In this document: piece by piece, positions 26,074-35,123 of the stretch
Layout of the letters: every line of letters begins with the position of its first letter
Numbering within the stretch: the first letter of the stretch is position 1
From: GCA-002790365 sp964486645
Lineage (GTDB): Bacteria > Bacteroidota > Ignavibacteria > Ignavibacteriales > Ignavibacteriaceae
DNA: 64,000 bases
Reading direction: 5' to 3'
Assembly: GCA_964486645.1 (NCBI GenBank)
Contig: CAZAOG010000001.1
Span: 1 to 64,000, forward strand
Notes under the pieces: generated by a model
Database searches by the model: none
Told to the model about the DNA's origin: nothing
What the model saw: only the letters and a program-made list of their open reading frames with translations
Made by a program: the position numbers and the translations under genes

Positions 26074-26908
26074 TGTTTTCCTTTTTATAAAAGTTAAGTT
26101 CCAAGTTATTTATCTGAACACTCTTTACCATTTTTATAATAAATACATTTTCAACGGAAATCAAATCCGCAAACGGTTTAAGTTTTACTACATTAAAAAT
26201 ATCTGTAGTTTTATTATTGATTGCGGTTATATAACCGATAGGAATCGGTATCGGCACAATTGTGCTGAACTCAGACGATACAATTCTATCGCCTATTTTT
26301 ATATCCGAAGTTTTGGGGATATTGGTAAGAATTAAATCATCGCCGTCCCATTTTAAAATCGCGTTTACCCTGCTTCTTTCGTCTTTAACCGTAATATTCA
26401 AATCAACATTTCTTAACGTTCTTATTATGGAATAATCATCGGATACAGTGTAAACCAATCCGATAAGTCCCAAATCATTTATAACCGGCATTCCGGGCTT
26501 TACGCCTTCGCTCTTCCCCGAGTTTAAAGTAAAGGTATTTGACGATGTGTTCAGTGATTTTGAAACAACGGTAGCGGAAATTAAGGGTAAAGTAGAAGTA
26601 TCTTTTAATGCCAATAGTCTTTTTAATTCATGGTTCTCAATACCGTATTTTCTTAATAAATTTACCTGCAGCATCAATTCGGCATTCATTTTTCTTAACT
26701 GTTCGTTCTCGTTTTTAATCAGTGTGGAAGAAGTAATGTTTGATATGATATTTGAGAATAATGCAAAGCTGCCGAACGCTATTGTTCTTACGTTTTTAAC
26801 TGCTGCATTATTATTATTTGAAAGGGCGAAGAGGCTTACCAAGATGAGAAATACAAATACTATATATTCTTTAAATTTATTCCAAAAATTAGAAAATAAT
26901 TTTATCAT
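26063..26908 (-). CDS. mreC: Rod-shape protein MreC
   Basis: 281 aa: one N-terminal membrane helix (residues 13-30), a coiled coil (about 60-100, LIKNENEQLRKMNAELMLQ), then the beta-barrel MreC domain with NSGKSEGVKPGMPVINDLGLIG and GDRIVSSEFSTIVP. It links MreB to PBP2 in the periplasm. Three bases separate it from mreB. Confidence 0.93.
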   Translation of the reverse strand: MIKLFSNFWNKFKEYIVFVFLILVSLFALSNNNNAAVKNVRTIAFGSFALFSNIISNITSSTLIKNENEQLRKMNAELMLQVNLLRKYGIENHELKRLLALKDTSTLPLISATVVSKSLNTSSNTFTLNSGKSEGVKPGMPVINDLGLIGLVYTVSDDYSIIRTLRNVDLNITVKDERSRVNAILKWDGDDLILTNIPKTSDIKIGDRIVSSEFSTIVPIPIPIGYITAINNKTTDIFNVVKLKPFADLISVENVFIIKMVKSVQINNLELNFYKKENNGN

Positions 26909-26911
26909 TTA

Positions 26912-27937
26912 TTAATATGTTCGTTTACGAATTAAGACCTTTGAAAATTTATTCAGGTTGTCTATTACCTTTCCGGCTCCGATAACAACCGCGGTAAGCG
27001 GATCTTCGGCAACGTGAACCGGTAGATTTGTCTCCATTCTTATCCTTTCGTCCAATCCCTTTAACAGTGCTCCGCCGCCTGTTATCATCACGCCTCTGTC
27101 AAGTATATCGGCAGAAAGTTCGGGCGGTGTGCGCTCTAATGTTTGCTTTACGGCATCAACAATTTGAACTATCGACTCGTTAAGCGCATCTCTTATTTCC
27201 ACGGAACTGACTTCCGTTGTTTTCGGAATACCGCCGACCAAATCTCGTCCCTTTACTTGAATTGTAACTTCTTCTTTTAAGGGTACTGCCGAACCGACTT
27301 CACATTTTATAGCTTCCGCGGTTCTCTCACCTATTAGTACGTTGTGATTTTTTTTGAAGTACTGCATTATTGCGTAATTCATTTCGTCGCCTGCAATTCG
27401 TATTGATTCTTCGTTTACAATTCCTGAAAGCGCGATAACGGCAATTTCCGTTGTACCTCCGCCGATGTCGATAATCATACTACCGGCAGGAGCTTCCACA
27501 TCAATGCCTATTCCTATTGCGGCAGCCATAGGTTCGGCAATTAGGTGAACCTCTTTTGCACCGGCGTGTTCGGCGCTGTCTCTTACCGCTCTTTTTTCAA
27601 CTTCAGTAACTCCGCTCGGTACGGCAACCACAACTCTTCTGCTTGACAAAGCACCTACTTTTACTTTTTTGATAAAAGCCCTTATCATTCCTTCCGCAAT
27701 TTCAAAATCCGCGATAACCCCGTCGCGCATGGGGCGGGTAACACGAATTTCTTTGTGCTCTCTACCCTGCATTTCTTTTGCTTTGTTACCCAAAGCGATA
27801 ATTCTTTTGGTTGTTCTGTCGAAGGCTACAATTGAAGGCTCATTCAACACAATGCCTTTTCCTTTAACATAAATTAATGTGTTTGCAGTGCCAAGGTCAA
27901 TTGCAATATCAGTTGAAAAAAAATCGAAAAATCCCAT
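26912..27937 (-). CDS. mreB: Actin-like rod-shape protein MreB
   Basis: 341 aa. Actin-fold motifs: AIDLGTANTLIYVKGKG (phosphate 1), VAVPSGVTEVEKRAV, IDIGGGTTEIAVIALSG (phosphate 2) and ITGGGALLKGLDERI (adenosine). It forms membrane filaments that guide wall synthesis. First gene of the mreBCD-mrdA-rodA group, 8 bases after the purH stop, so probably in one transcript with purine genes. Confidence 0.97.
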   Translation of the reverse strand: MGFFDFFSTDIAIDLGTANTLIYVKGKGIVLNEPSIVAFDRTTKRIIALGNKAKEMQGREHKEIRVTRPMRDGVIADFEIAEGMIRAFIKKVKVGALSSRRVVVAVPSGVTEVEKRAVRDSAEHAGAKEVHLIAEPMAAAIGIGIDVEAPAGSMIIDIGGGTTEIAVIALSGIVNEESIRIAGDEMNYAIMQYFKKNHNVLIGERTAEAIKCEVGSAVPLKEEVTIQVKGRDLVGGIPKTTEVSSVEIRDALNESIVQIVDAVKQTLERTPPELSADILDRGVMITGGGALLKGLDERIRMETNLPVHVAEDPLTAVVIGAGKVIDNLNKFSKVLIRKRTY

Positions 27938-27945
27938 AATTCCTC

Positions 27946-29463
27946 TTAGTGCTTAAAGTGTCTAATTCCTGTAAAAACCATTGAAATATTGTTTTTATCG
28001 GCAGCTGCAATTACTTCCTCGTCTCTTACGGAGCCGCCGGGTTGAATTACCGAGACAGCGCCGCAATTTATAATTTCCAACAATCCGTCGGCAAACGGAA
28101 AGAAAGCATCGGAAGCGGCTACTGAATTTTTTAAATCTAAACCGTGTTCATCCGCTTTCATCTTTGCAATTTTTGATGAATCTAATCTTGACATTTGTCC
28201 GGCTCCCACTCCCAAAGCCGCTTTATCTTTAGCGAAAACAATTGCATTAGATTTAGTATGCTTGGCTACTTTCCACGCGAATATCAAATCCTCCATTTCT
28301 TTTTTATCGGGTTGTTTTTTTGTGACTACTTTTAAATCGTTTTCATTTAAAAGAATGCCGTCGCTTTCCTGAACTATTACTCCGCCGGGAATGTTTCTAA
28401 AATTTTGTGTTTTCTCTTTAACGGATTTTAATTGAATAATTAGTCTTCTGTTCTTTTTCTTTTTGAGTATTTCCAGCGCTTCATCGGAGAAAGAAGGAGC
28501 ACAAATAATTTCAAGAAAAATTTCATTCAATTTTTTTGCCGTTTTAACGTCAACTTCTTTCGTAAAAACAACAATTCCTCCGAATGCAGAAACAGGGTCG
28601 CATTTTAAAGCGTTTTGATATGCTTCAAAAACAGTATCACCCACAGCTGCTCCTGCCGGATTACAGTGCTTAATAATTGTACATGCATTACCGCCGATTT
28701 CTTCGGCAAGTTCTGCAGCCGAGACTAAATCGATAATGTTGTTGTACGAAATTTCTTTGCCGTGGAAGACATTAAAATAGGATTCGAAATCTCCGTAAAT
28801 AATGGCTTTTTGATGCGGATTTTCGCCGTATCTCAACTGTTTCCCTTTTTTATAATTTAATCGGAAATTATTTTGAGGCAGGTCAAATATTTTTTCCAAA
28901 TGATTAGATATTACGGTATCGTACCTTGCAGTATGAGAGAATGCTTCCGCCGCCAATTCTTTTCTTTTATCTATATTTATTTTGCCCGATTTTAACCCTT
29001 CAATAAATTCGGTATACTGTTCCGAGTTTGTTAAAACGGAAACATATTTATAATTTTTAGCGGCGGCTCTAATTAAACTCGGTCCTCCGATATCAATATT
29101 TTCAATTGTTTCTTCCAATGTTGCATCGGTTTTGGAAATTGTTTTTTCGAAAGGATAAAGGTTTACACAAACGACATCTATCGGAGAAATTCCGTTTGCT
29201 TCTGCTTCTTTTATATCCGCTTGGTTATCCCGTCTAAATAATATTCCGCCGAATATTTTGGGGTGAAGTGTTTTTACTCTGCCGTCAAATACTTCCGGGA
29301 AGGAAGTGATGCTGCTGATTTGAGTAACTTTTAAGCCCGAATCATTTAAGATTTTTGCCGTATTTCCGGTTGCAATAATTTCATATCCAAAATCAGATAG
29401 TTCTTTACCGAAGGCAGTAATATTTGTTTTATCCGATACGCTAATTAAAGCAATTTTTTTCAA
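27946..29463 (-). CDS. purH: AICAR transformylase / IMP cyclohydrolase
   Basis: 505 aa, full length for the two-domain enzyme that does the last two steps of IMP synthesis. The N-terminal cyclohydrolase part has IATGNTAKILNDSGLKV, DGRVKTLHPKIFGGIL and NIDIGGPSLIRAAAKN; the C-terminal transformylase part has LRYGENPHQKA, CTIIKHCNPAGAAVGD, GVGAGQMSRLDSS and SDAFFPFADGL. It follows purN by about 40 bases. Confidence 0.96.
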   Translation of the reverse strand: MKKIALISVSDKTNITAFGKELSDFGYEIIATGNTAKILNDSGLKVTQISSITSFPEVFDGRVKTLHPKIFGGILFRRDNQADIKEAEANGISPIDVVCVNLYPFEKTISKTDATLEETIENIDIGGPSLIRAAAKNYKYVSVLTNSEQYTEFIEGLKSGKINIDKRKELAAEAFSHTARYDTVISNHLEKIFDLPQNNFRLNYKKGKQLRYGENPHQKAIIYGDFESYFNVFHGKEISYNNIIDLVSAAELAEEIGGNACTIIKHCNPAGAAVGDTVFEAYQNALKCDPVSAFGGIVVFTKEVDVKTAKKLNEIFLEIICAPSFSDEALEILKKKKNRRLIIQLKSVKEKTQNFRNIPGGVIVQESDGILLNENDLKVVTKKQPDKKEMEDLIFAWKVAKHTKSNAIVFAKDKAALGVGAGQMSRLDSSKIAKMKADEHGLDLKNSVAASDAFFPFADGLLEIINCGAVSVIQPGGSVRDEEVIAAADKNNISMVFTGIRHFKH

Positions 29464-29504
29464 TTTAATTTTCCTTTAGAAAGAGTTGTTTTCATAATAC
29501 AATT

Positions 29505-30089
29505 TTACCCGCCGATTTTTATTTTACCGTCCGCAATTTTGTTAATTGTATCCGGCAACAATTGATGTTCGATTTTTAAAACTTTTCCGGCAATTTCTTC
29601 GGCAGAGCTACAATCTTTAATATCAACTTTCCCCTGCGCAATTATCTCGCCGGTATCATAAGTATTATCCACAAAGTGAACAGTGGCGCCGGACTGATTC
29701 CGACCCGAATTAAAAACAGCCTTGTGGACATTCATCCCGTACATCCCTTTCCCTCCAAAGGAAGGAAGCAAAGCCGGGTGTATGTTTATAATTCTATTTT
29801 TAAAATTATCCACAAATTTTGACGGCAGCAATTTTAAAAAACCGGCAAGAACTATTAATTCAATATTATCTTTTTTAAATAATTCCGTTAAGTAATCGTA
29901 TTCTTCCGATACTTTTTTATAATCTATACAATAAAAAGGAATGCCTTTTTCTTTTGCAAGATCGAGTGCTTTACATAAATATTTATCGGATACGATCCAT
30001 TTTACAACAATTTTTTCCTTTAATTCAGGATAATTTAAAATTGCGTTAAGGTTAGAACCGCGCCCGGAAACAAACACAGCAATATGCAA
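29505..30089 (-). CDS. purN: Phosphoribosylglycinamide formyltransferase
   Basis: 194 aa. It formylates GAR with 10-formyl-THF in purine synthesis. Motifs: VSGRGSNLNAIL, VLAGFLKLLPSKFVD, INIHPALLPSFGGKGMYG and the catalytic GATVHFVDNTYDTGEI. It lies between pyrG (87 bases upstream) and purH. Confidence 0.95.
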   Translation of the reverse strand: MHIAVFVSGRGSNLNAILNYPELKEKIVVKWIVSDKYLCKALDLAKEKGIPFYCIDYKKVSEEYDYLTELFKKDNIELIVLAGFLKLLPSKFVDNFKNRIINIHPALLPSFGGKGMYGMNVHKAVFNSGRNQSGATVHFVDNTYDTGEIIAQGKVDIKDCSSAEEIAGKVLKIEHQLLPDTINKIADGKIKIGG

Positions 30090-30176
30090 AATAAGATTTC
30101 CCTAAAAGTTGTTAAAATTACCTAAATAGTAGTAAATATTCAACGTAACCGTACCAAAATAAAACTAAATAAAGCT

Positions 30177-31805
30177 TTATTTTAATTTTTTCTTATTCAG
30201 AAGAGAAGCTTTCACAAAATCCCTAAACAAAGGATGAGGTTTTGTTGCTCTTGATTTTAATTCAGGGTGAAATTGGCAGCCGACAAACCAAGGATGTTCA
30301 GGTATTTCAACCATTTCAACCAATTCCCTGTCAGGTGAAAGTCCGCTTAAAATTAATCCGTTATTTGTCAATTCATTTCTGAATTTATTGTTTACTTCAA
30401 ACCTGTGCCTGTGTCTTTCTGAAATAAAATTTGTTTTGTATGCTTTATAAGCATTTGTGCCTTCTTCAATTTTGCAAGGATACGTTCCGAGTCTCATTGT
30501 CGCGCCCATATTTTTAATGTTTTTCTGGTCGGGCATTAAATCGATTACACTAAACTTGTTGTTTTTGAATTCGGAGCTGTTAGCTTTTTTTATTCCGCAG
30601 ACATTTCTTGCAAATTCAATTACGGCACATTGAAGTCCCAAACAAATTCCAAGGAACGGTATATTATTTTCTCTTGCATATTTTACTGCCAGTATTTTTC
30701 CTTCAATACCTCTTTCGCCGAAACCGCCGGGTACTAATATTCCGTTTACACCTTTTAACAATTTTGAAGTATTTGCTTCATTAAGTTCTTCGGAATGAAC
30801 CGACCTTACTTTTACTTTTGTATTATTGAATGCTCCTGCGTGTACAAACGATTCCATAATACTTTTATAAGCATCCATGTGTTCGATATATTTTCCGCAC
30901 AGTGCTATTTCAACTTCGTTAGTAGGTGTGTTAATTCTGCTTATAAGTTTATTCCAGTCATCTAATTTTATTTTCTTTTCAGGCAAATGCAGTCTTTTAA
31001 GTACCGTTTGGTCAAGCTTCTCTTTAAATAAAACTAACGGTACTTCATAAATTGAACTGCAGTCGTGTGCCGAAATCACAGCTTTTGAGTCCACGTTGCA
31101 GAATAAAGCAATTTTATCCCTTATTTCCCTGCTGATTTTTTTTTCTGAACGACAGACTAAAAAGTCGGGTTGTATTCCGAGTTCCAAAAGATTTTTCACA
31201 CTGTGCTGAGTCGGTTTGGTTTTCACCTCCCCTGCTGAAGTAATATAAGGCACAAGCGTAACGTGTATGCTGATTGCATTTTTCTTCCCGAACTGCAGAA
31301 GTATCTGCCGCATTGCTTCCATAAACGGAAGGCTTTCGATATCTCCGACAGTTCCGCCAATCTCAGTAATAATAACATCGTATTCACCAAGCTCACAAAG
31401 TTTTGTCATTCTTCTTTTAATCTCATCTGTGATATGAGGAATAACTTGAACGGTAGCGCCCAAATAATCTCCGCGTCTTTCTTTTGTAATAACTTCGTGA
31501 TAGACCTGACCGGTTGTTGTATTATTCAACTTGGACATATTCACGTCAAGAAATCTTTCGTAATGTCCCAAGTCCAAATCCGTTTCTGCACCGTCATCCG
31601 TTACATATACTTCCCCGTGTTGATACGGACTCATCGTCCCGGGGTCTACGTTTATGTAGGGATCGAATTTTTGGATAGTTACTTTAAAACCGCGCTGTTT
31701 TAATAACAGTCCCAAAGATGATGCGGTTATACCTTTACCTAATGAAGATATTACACCGCCGGTTACGAAAATAAATTTAACTTTTTTACGGGAGGAAATG
31801 GCCAT
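30177..31805 (-). CDS. pyrG: CTP synthase
   Basis: 542 aa, normal length. The synthetase half has FVTGGVISSLGKGITASSLG, KFDPYINVDPGTMSPYQHGEV and DLDLGHYERF; the glutaminase half has the nucleophile Cys in PFLGICLGLQC and the triad end FHPELKSR. It converts UTP to CTP with ammonia from glutamine. First gene of the long minus-strand run toward DUF2851. Confidence 0.97.
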   Translation of the reverse strand: MAISSRKKVKFIFVTGGVISSLGKGITASSLGLLLKQRGFKVTIQKFDPYINVDPGTMSPYQHGEVYVTDDGAETDLDLGHYERFLDVNMSKLNNTTTGQVYHEVITKERRGDYLGATVQVIPHITDEIKRRMTKLCELGEYDVIITEIGGTVGDIESLPFMEAMRQILLQFGKKNAISIHVTLVPYITSAGEVKTKPTQHSVKNLLELGIQPDFLVCRSEKKISREIRDKIALFCNVDSKAVISAHDCSSIYEVPLVLFKEKLDQTVLKRLHLPEKKIKLDDWNKLISRINTPTNEVEIALCGKYIEHMDAYKSIMESFVHAGAFNNTKVKVRSVHSEELNEANTSKLLKGVNGILVPGGFGERGIEGKILAVKYARENNIPFLGICLGLQCAVIEFARNVCGIKKANSSEFKNNKFSVIDLMPDQKNIKNMGATMRLGTYPCKIEEGTNAYKAYKTNFISERHRHRFEVNNKFRNELTNNGLILSGLSPDRELVEMVEIPEHPWFVGCQFHPELKSRATKPHPLFRDFVKASLLNKKKLK

Positions 31806-32288
31806 TGTTTTTGTTCTTAAATATATAACTTGTTATGAATAATCTCAATGTGTAATCAAGTTTATTTTACATTTCTTACAAATATTTTTTACATCCGTTA
31901 AAAACGAAAGAATAAGTAAAACAAATGAGACGGTAAATAAATACATTATTAGCTGCGGAACTACGTTAGATAAAGCAAAAAGACAGAGCAAGCCATGCCG
32001 AAGCTGCGGTATTGTAATTTCAGATATTCTGTTTGATAAAAGTTATGGAACAAAGATATATATGAATGATTATAAGATTACAGCAACTTAATGAAAGATG
32101 CCTCATTCAAGGGATTTGCCTTCCATCTGTCATTTTTTGTTAATAATAATTTACAACTTTTAATACATTAAATTTGTTTTTATTATATTTTCACTTTATT
32201 ATTGATATTCATTTAGATTTAACAAATTATTTGATTTTAATGCCTAAGTAATATTTTTTTTTACAATTTAAACCTTGAGCAAATTCAT
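31806..32288. other. Intergenic region between divergent pyrG and the Sel1 gene
   Basis: 483 AT-rich bases that must hold the promoters of both genes, though I cannot fix -10/-35 positions. The only coding-like stretch is a 52-codon open piece at 31933-32091, listed separately. No tRNA or clear hairpin seen. Confidence 0.5.
31933..32091 (+). pseudogene. Start-less zinc-ribbon-like ORF remnant
   Basis: An open frame of 52 codons ending in TAA 32089-32091 reads IISCGTTLDKAKRQSKPCRSCG and then continues with hydrophilic residues to NDYKITAT. The Cys pattern (single C, then CxxC) looks like a decayed zinc ribbon. No ATG, GTG or TTG with a ribosome site is present upstream in frame. It may be a 3' remnant of a lost gene, or chance. 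Confidence 0.25.
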
Positions 32289-33845
32289 TTGACTAACAAA
32301 TTTTTCAATACATTTTTTTCTGTAACTATAATTTTTGTATTGTTTTCTCAGAACTTTACTTACCCGCAAGATACCACCTCCAGTCTTACATATAAAAAGA
32401 AACCGCAATTTTTCAGATCTTCAATGTTTTACAGGCCGGATTTATCCTATCAACTATGGCGGCAATTTCAATTAGTGCAAAAAGCAAAAGAGGGCGATCC
32501 CATTGCCGAGCACGAATTGGGACTGAGATATTTGATGGGTGAAGGTTTTGCATCCGATACCACATTAGGCGCAAAATGGATAGGAAATGCGGCAAGGAAA
32601 AATTTAACATCCGCAGAATACAATTATGCCATACTGTTAAATAACGGATGGGGCGTAGATTGGAATCCATTTAAAGCCTATGATTTTTTTCAAAGAGCGG
32701 CATTAGACGGCATGCCTCAGGCAGAGTATATTTTAGGCATCACTCATCTAAATAACCTTGTTGTAAAAAAAGATTTGCTTATTGCTTATGAATGGTTAAA
32801 AAAATCAGCGGAATCCGGCTTTTTGCCTGCAAAAGAATACTTAAAAAGACTCGAGAAAAAAATTTCTCCCGAAAAATTAAAAGAAGCAAGAAAAAGTGCA
32901 AATAAGAATTCTGCGAAAGGTAAAATATTTAATAATTATTTAGCGGGTTCAACTCCAACCGGTTTGGAGTTAATTGATTTTGATCTGATACAAGATTCCG
33001 CCACAATAATTACCGATAAACATATACTTGGTGCTTTACTTACTGAGACAAATATACATTTGGCAGATACCTTAGGTATTACCGAAAAAAATGATTCTAC
33101 TTTAAATGTTTTAAAAAGCGGATTACCATTTTTAAACCGGTCTGCCGAAGCAGGAAATCCGGAGGCTCTTACATTACTCGGAAGAATGTATGAGAAGGGT
33201 AAATATTTTAAAAAGGATAAGATTAAAGCTGCGGCTTATTATCTGCGTGCTGCAAGACTAAACTATCCGATTGCCGTTAATTTGTTCTATCAATTGACTA
33301 AAGATCATAAATTGATACATGAAATTAGAGATGCAGCAAAAAAACAAAAAGCAATCCCTATGTATATTTGGTACGGATTATATGTACTTGGAATACAGCG
33401 GGATATTGCTCCTAAGGATGCCTTTAAATTGATTTCTGATGCTGCAAATCAAAAATACATACCCGCAATGGTAGAACTTGGGCTGTCGTACTATACGGGA
33501 AACTTAGTAAAAAAAGATAAAGATAAAGCAAAAAAAATCTGGGAGTCGGCGGTAAAACTTGGAAGCGAAGAAGCACTGACAAGAATTGCAGCGACAAATA
33601 TTCTTGAAAATAAATATAAGAACATCAAATTGGATATTGATATTTTAATGAAATCGGAAAAGATGGGCTCTATTTTATCGGAGGTTACGTTGGGCTCATT
33701 ATATGAAAAAGGGTTAGGCGTAAAAAAAGACAAGGCTAAAGCAGTAATGTATTACAGGTCTGCGGCGCAAAGGGGAAATAGTTTCGCATTCAACCAATTA
33801 AGAAAAATGTACGATGAGATTAGACCGGATAAGTTTAGGTTTTAG
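32289..33845 (+). CDS. Secreted Sel1-repeat (TPR-like) protein
   Basis: 518 aa from a TTG start. A signal peptide (about residues 8-26, ending TYPQD) is followed by Sel1 repeats in three groups: about 50-190 (AEHELGLRYLMGEG, AEYNYAILLNNGWG, AEYILGITHLNN), 285-330 (ALTLLGRMYEKGKYFKKDKIKA) and 385-505 (MVELGLSYYTGNLVKKDKDKA, LGSLYEKGLGVKKDKAKA). Sel1 arrays scaffold protein contacts. Its last ~40 codons are duplicated at 34353-34475. Confidence 0.85.
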   Translation: MTNKFFNTFFSVTIIFVLFSQNFTYPQDTTSSLTYKKKPQFFRSSMFYRPDLSYQLWRQFQLVQKAKEGDPIAEHELGLRYLMGEGFASDTTLGAKWIGNAARKNLTSAEYNYAILLNNGWGVDWNPFKAYDFFQRAALDGMPQAEYILGITHLNNLVVKKDLLIAYEWLKKSAESGFLPAKEYLKRLEKKISPEKLKEARKSANKNSAKGKIFNNYLAGSTPTGLELIDFDLIQDSATIITDKHILGALLTETNIHLADTLGITEKNDSTLNVLKSGLPFLNRSAEAGNPEALTLLGRMYEKGKYFKKDKIKAAAYYLRAARLNYPIAVNLFYQLTKDHKLIHEIRDAAKKQKAIPMYIWYGLYVLGIQRDIAPKDAFKLISDAANQKYIPAMVELGLSYYTGNLVKKDKDKAKKIWESAVKLGSEEALTRIAATNILENKYKNIKLDIDILMKSEKMGSILSEVTLGSLYEKGLGVKKDKAKAVMYYRSAAQRGNSFAFNQLRKMYDEIRPDKFRF

Positions 33846-33938
33846 TGAAGCACCTGGACTGGAAAAGATAAATACCAAAATTCAATTTACAAATCTCAAA
33901 CCCGCCTCCCAAAGCCTATCTGTACAAAGTTGTTTCCG

Positions 33939-34226
33939 TTAATGATTAACAATTTTTATTTCCAGACGGCAGCCTAATGCTTCTACATATTTTTTTATTG
34001 TTGCCAAAGACGGTGAGTGTTTACCACTGCTAAGAGACGATTCCAGCCTTGCAATTGCCGGAGACTTTGTCCCCATAAGTTCGGCAACTTGAGCTTGACT
34101 AAGTCCGGCTTTCTTTCTTGCTCGAAGCATTTGTCTTAACAAAGAAAATTCTGTCTCAAGTGCTTTATATTCTTTTTGAACAGATGATTTTTTTAATGCT
34201 TTGTTTTTCAGTTCTTTATGTGTCAT
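33939..34226 (-). CDS. HigA-like XRE-family antitoxin (orphan)
   Basis: 95 aa. Residues 30-85 are a Cro/C1-type helix-turn-helix: LRQMLRARKKAGLSQAQVAELMG, SPAIARLESSLSSG, SLATIKKYVEALGCRLEI, as in HigA antitoxins of toxin-first HigBA pairs. The expected toxin gene upstream is cut down to a C-terminal stub overlapping this start. The gene lies between two copies of the Sel1 gene 3' end. It can still act as a repressor. Confidence 0.8.
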   Translation of the reverse strand: MTHKELKNKALKKSSVQKEYKALETEFSLLRQMLRARKKAGLSQAQVAELMGTKSPAIARLESSLSSGKHSPSLATIKKYVEALGCRLEIKIVNH

Positions 34227-34301
34227 TTTCCAATACCTTCCTCATTCTTTTTTTTGCTGTTTGTATTTCCTTCTTTGGAATTTTATTTGATTTTTTAATA
34301 A
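34218..34301 (-). pseudogene. Truncated HigB/Gp49-like toxin (C-terminal stub)
   Basis: On the minus strand an in-frame stretch reads IIKKSNKIPKKEIQTAKKRM and RKVLENDT then TAA, overlapping the higA start in the usual toxin-antitoxin way. This matches the C-terminal signature of HigB/phage Gp49-like toxins (F-KK--KTP--EI--A--R). A stop codon lies just upstream and the N-terminal ~80 residues are gone, so the toxin is dead. Family assignment rests on this short motif. Confidence 0.55.
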
Positions 34302-34352
34302 TTGATTATAACATATTTGTTACTATTTTCCAAGTATTAAATGCTAATATTT

Positions 34353-34475
34353 ATGAAAGGTATAAATAAAGCAGTGATGTATTACAAGTCTGCGGCACAA
34401 AGAAAAAACAGTTTTGCATTCAACCTATTAAGAAAAATGTATGATGAGATTAGACCGGCTAAGTTTAGGTTTTAG
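34353..34475 (+). pseudogene. Duplicated 3' end of the Sel1-repeat gene
   Basis: 40 codons plus TAG reading KAVMYYKSAAQRKNSFAFNL and LRKMYDEIRPAKFRF, nearly identical to the last residues of the gene at 32289-33845 (differences such as RSAAQRG to KSAAQRK and PDKFRF to PAKFRF). Homology goes on past the stop into the flank. It is a fragment without signal peptide and should not be functional. Confidence 0.75.
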
Positions 34476-34486
34476 CATAACTCCCG

Positions 34487-34541
34487 GATTGGAAGGAAAA
34501 ATACCAAAATCCGATTTCCGAATCCAAAAACCGCCGCCTAT
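34487..34541 (+). repeat. 55-bp exact repeat, left of the assembly gap
   Basis: Identical over 55 bases to 34642-34696. The two copies touch the two edges of the N run. Both are also related to 33855-33920 downstream of the intact Sel1 gene. Confidence 0.85.
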
Positions 34542-34641
34542 NNNNNNNNNNNNNNNNNNNNNNNNNNNNNNNNNNNNNNNNNNNNNNNNNNNNNNNNNNN
34601 NNNNNNNNNNNNNNNNNNNNNNNNNNNNNNNNNNNNNNNNN
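34542..34641. other. Assembly gap (100 N)
   Basis: Exactly 100 undefined bases. Equal gap length and exact 55-bp identity at both edges suggest a scaffold join of two contigs that overlap by one assembler k-mer, so the true gap may be absent or a tandem repeat. Confidence 0.95.
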
Positions 34642-34696
34642 GATTGGAAGGAAAAATACCAAAATCCGATTTCCGAATCCAAAAACCGCCGCCTAT
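34642..34696 (+). repeat. 55-bp exact repeat, right of the assembly gap
   Basis: Second copy of the 55-bp repeat at 34487-34541. Sequence after it (CTTTCTGCACAAAATTTTTT) continues the homology with the region after the Sel1 gene near 33920-33950. Confidence 0.85.
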
Positions 34697-35079
34697 ATCC
34701 TTTCTGCACAAAATTTTTTCCGGTTACCATTTTTCTTCCTCCATATAAAAAATGATATAACTTACTGTACAATTAATAAAATAAAAAAATTATCTTCATA
34801 TTTAAATAGCAGATACTGCTGCGGAGAAGTAAAGAGAAAAGTAGTACCCCAAATTAAACACTACAAGTTGGCATAATTTTGAGAATAATAAAAACGTAAA
34901 CAAAAGAGAAAATTAATAATGGTGGAAGGAGAAGTTTAGGGGGTTTCCGTTTTTCACTATAAAATTGGGACAGGTTGGTCTTTATTAAAACTTCCGCCTT
35001 CGCTCGCTTCGGCGGACAGGTAGACCGTGTAGCTGAACTTAACAAAAATTTTATTATTGCTTTAATATTAGATTAATTT
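34697..35079. other. Intergenic region without recognisable gene
   Basis: About 380 AT-rich bases. The first ~40 continue the Sel1 flank duplication; a GC hairpin repeat sits at 34985-35020. Open frames here lack ribosome sites and family features. Confidence 0.5.
34985..35020. repeat. GC-rich hairpin repeat
   Basis: CCGCC, TTCGCTCGCTTC, GGCGG forms a hairpin, followed by ACAGG. Same plan as the blocks at 4246 and 40208. Non-coding. Confidence 0.5.
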
Positions 35080-35112
35080 TATATTTGTAGTGCGATTGTC
35101 AATACAAATATA
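35080..35112. promoter_or_regulatory. Inverted-repeat operator candidate of the RelB/YafQ pair
   Basis: Arms TATATTTGTA (35080-35089) and TACAAATATA (35103-35112) are perfectly complementary, 13 bases apart, ending 11 bases before the antitoxin ATG. Likely autoregulation site by analogy to DinJ-YafQ. Confidence 0.5.
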
Positions 35113-35123
35113 AAGGGAATAAA

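Noticed and set aside
34118..34369. An 83-codon plus-strand ORF opposite higA
   Set aside because: It is the complement of the HTH gene and the HigB stub, whose minus-strand reading has clear family motifs.
34854..35045. A 63-codon minus-strand ORF
   Set aside because: It spans a GC hairpin repeat, has no ribosome site and no recognisable domain.
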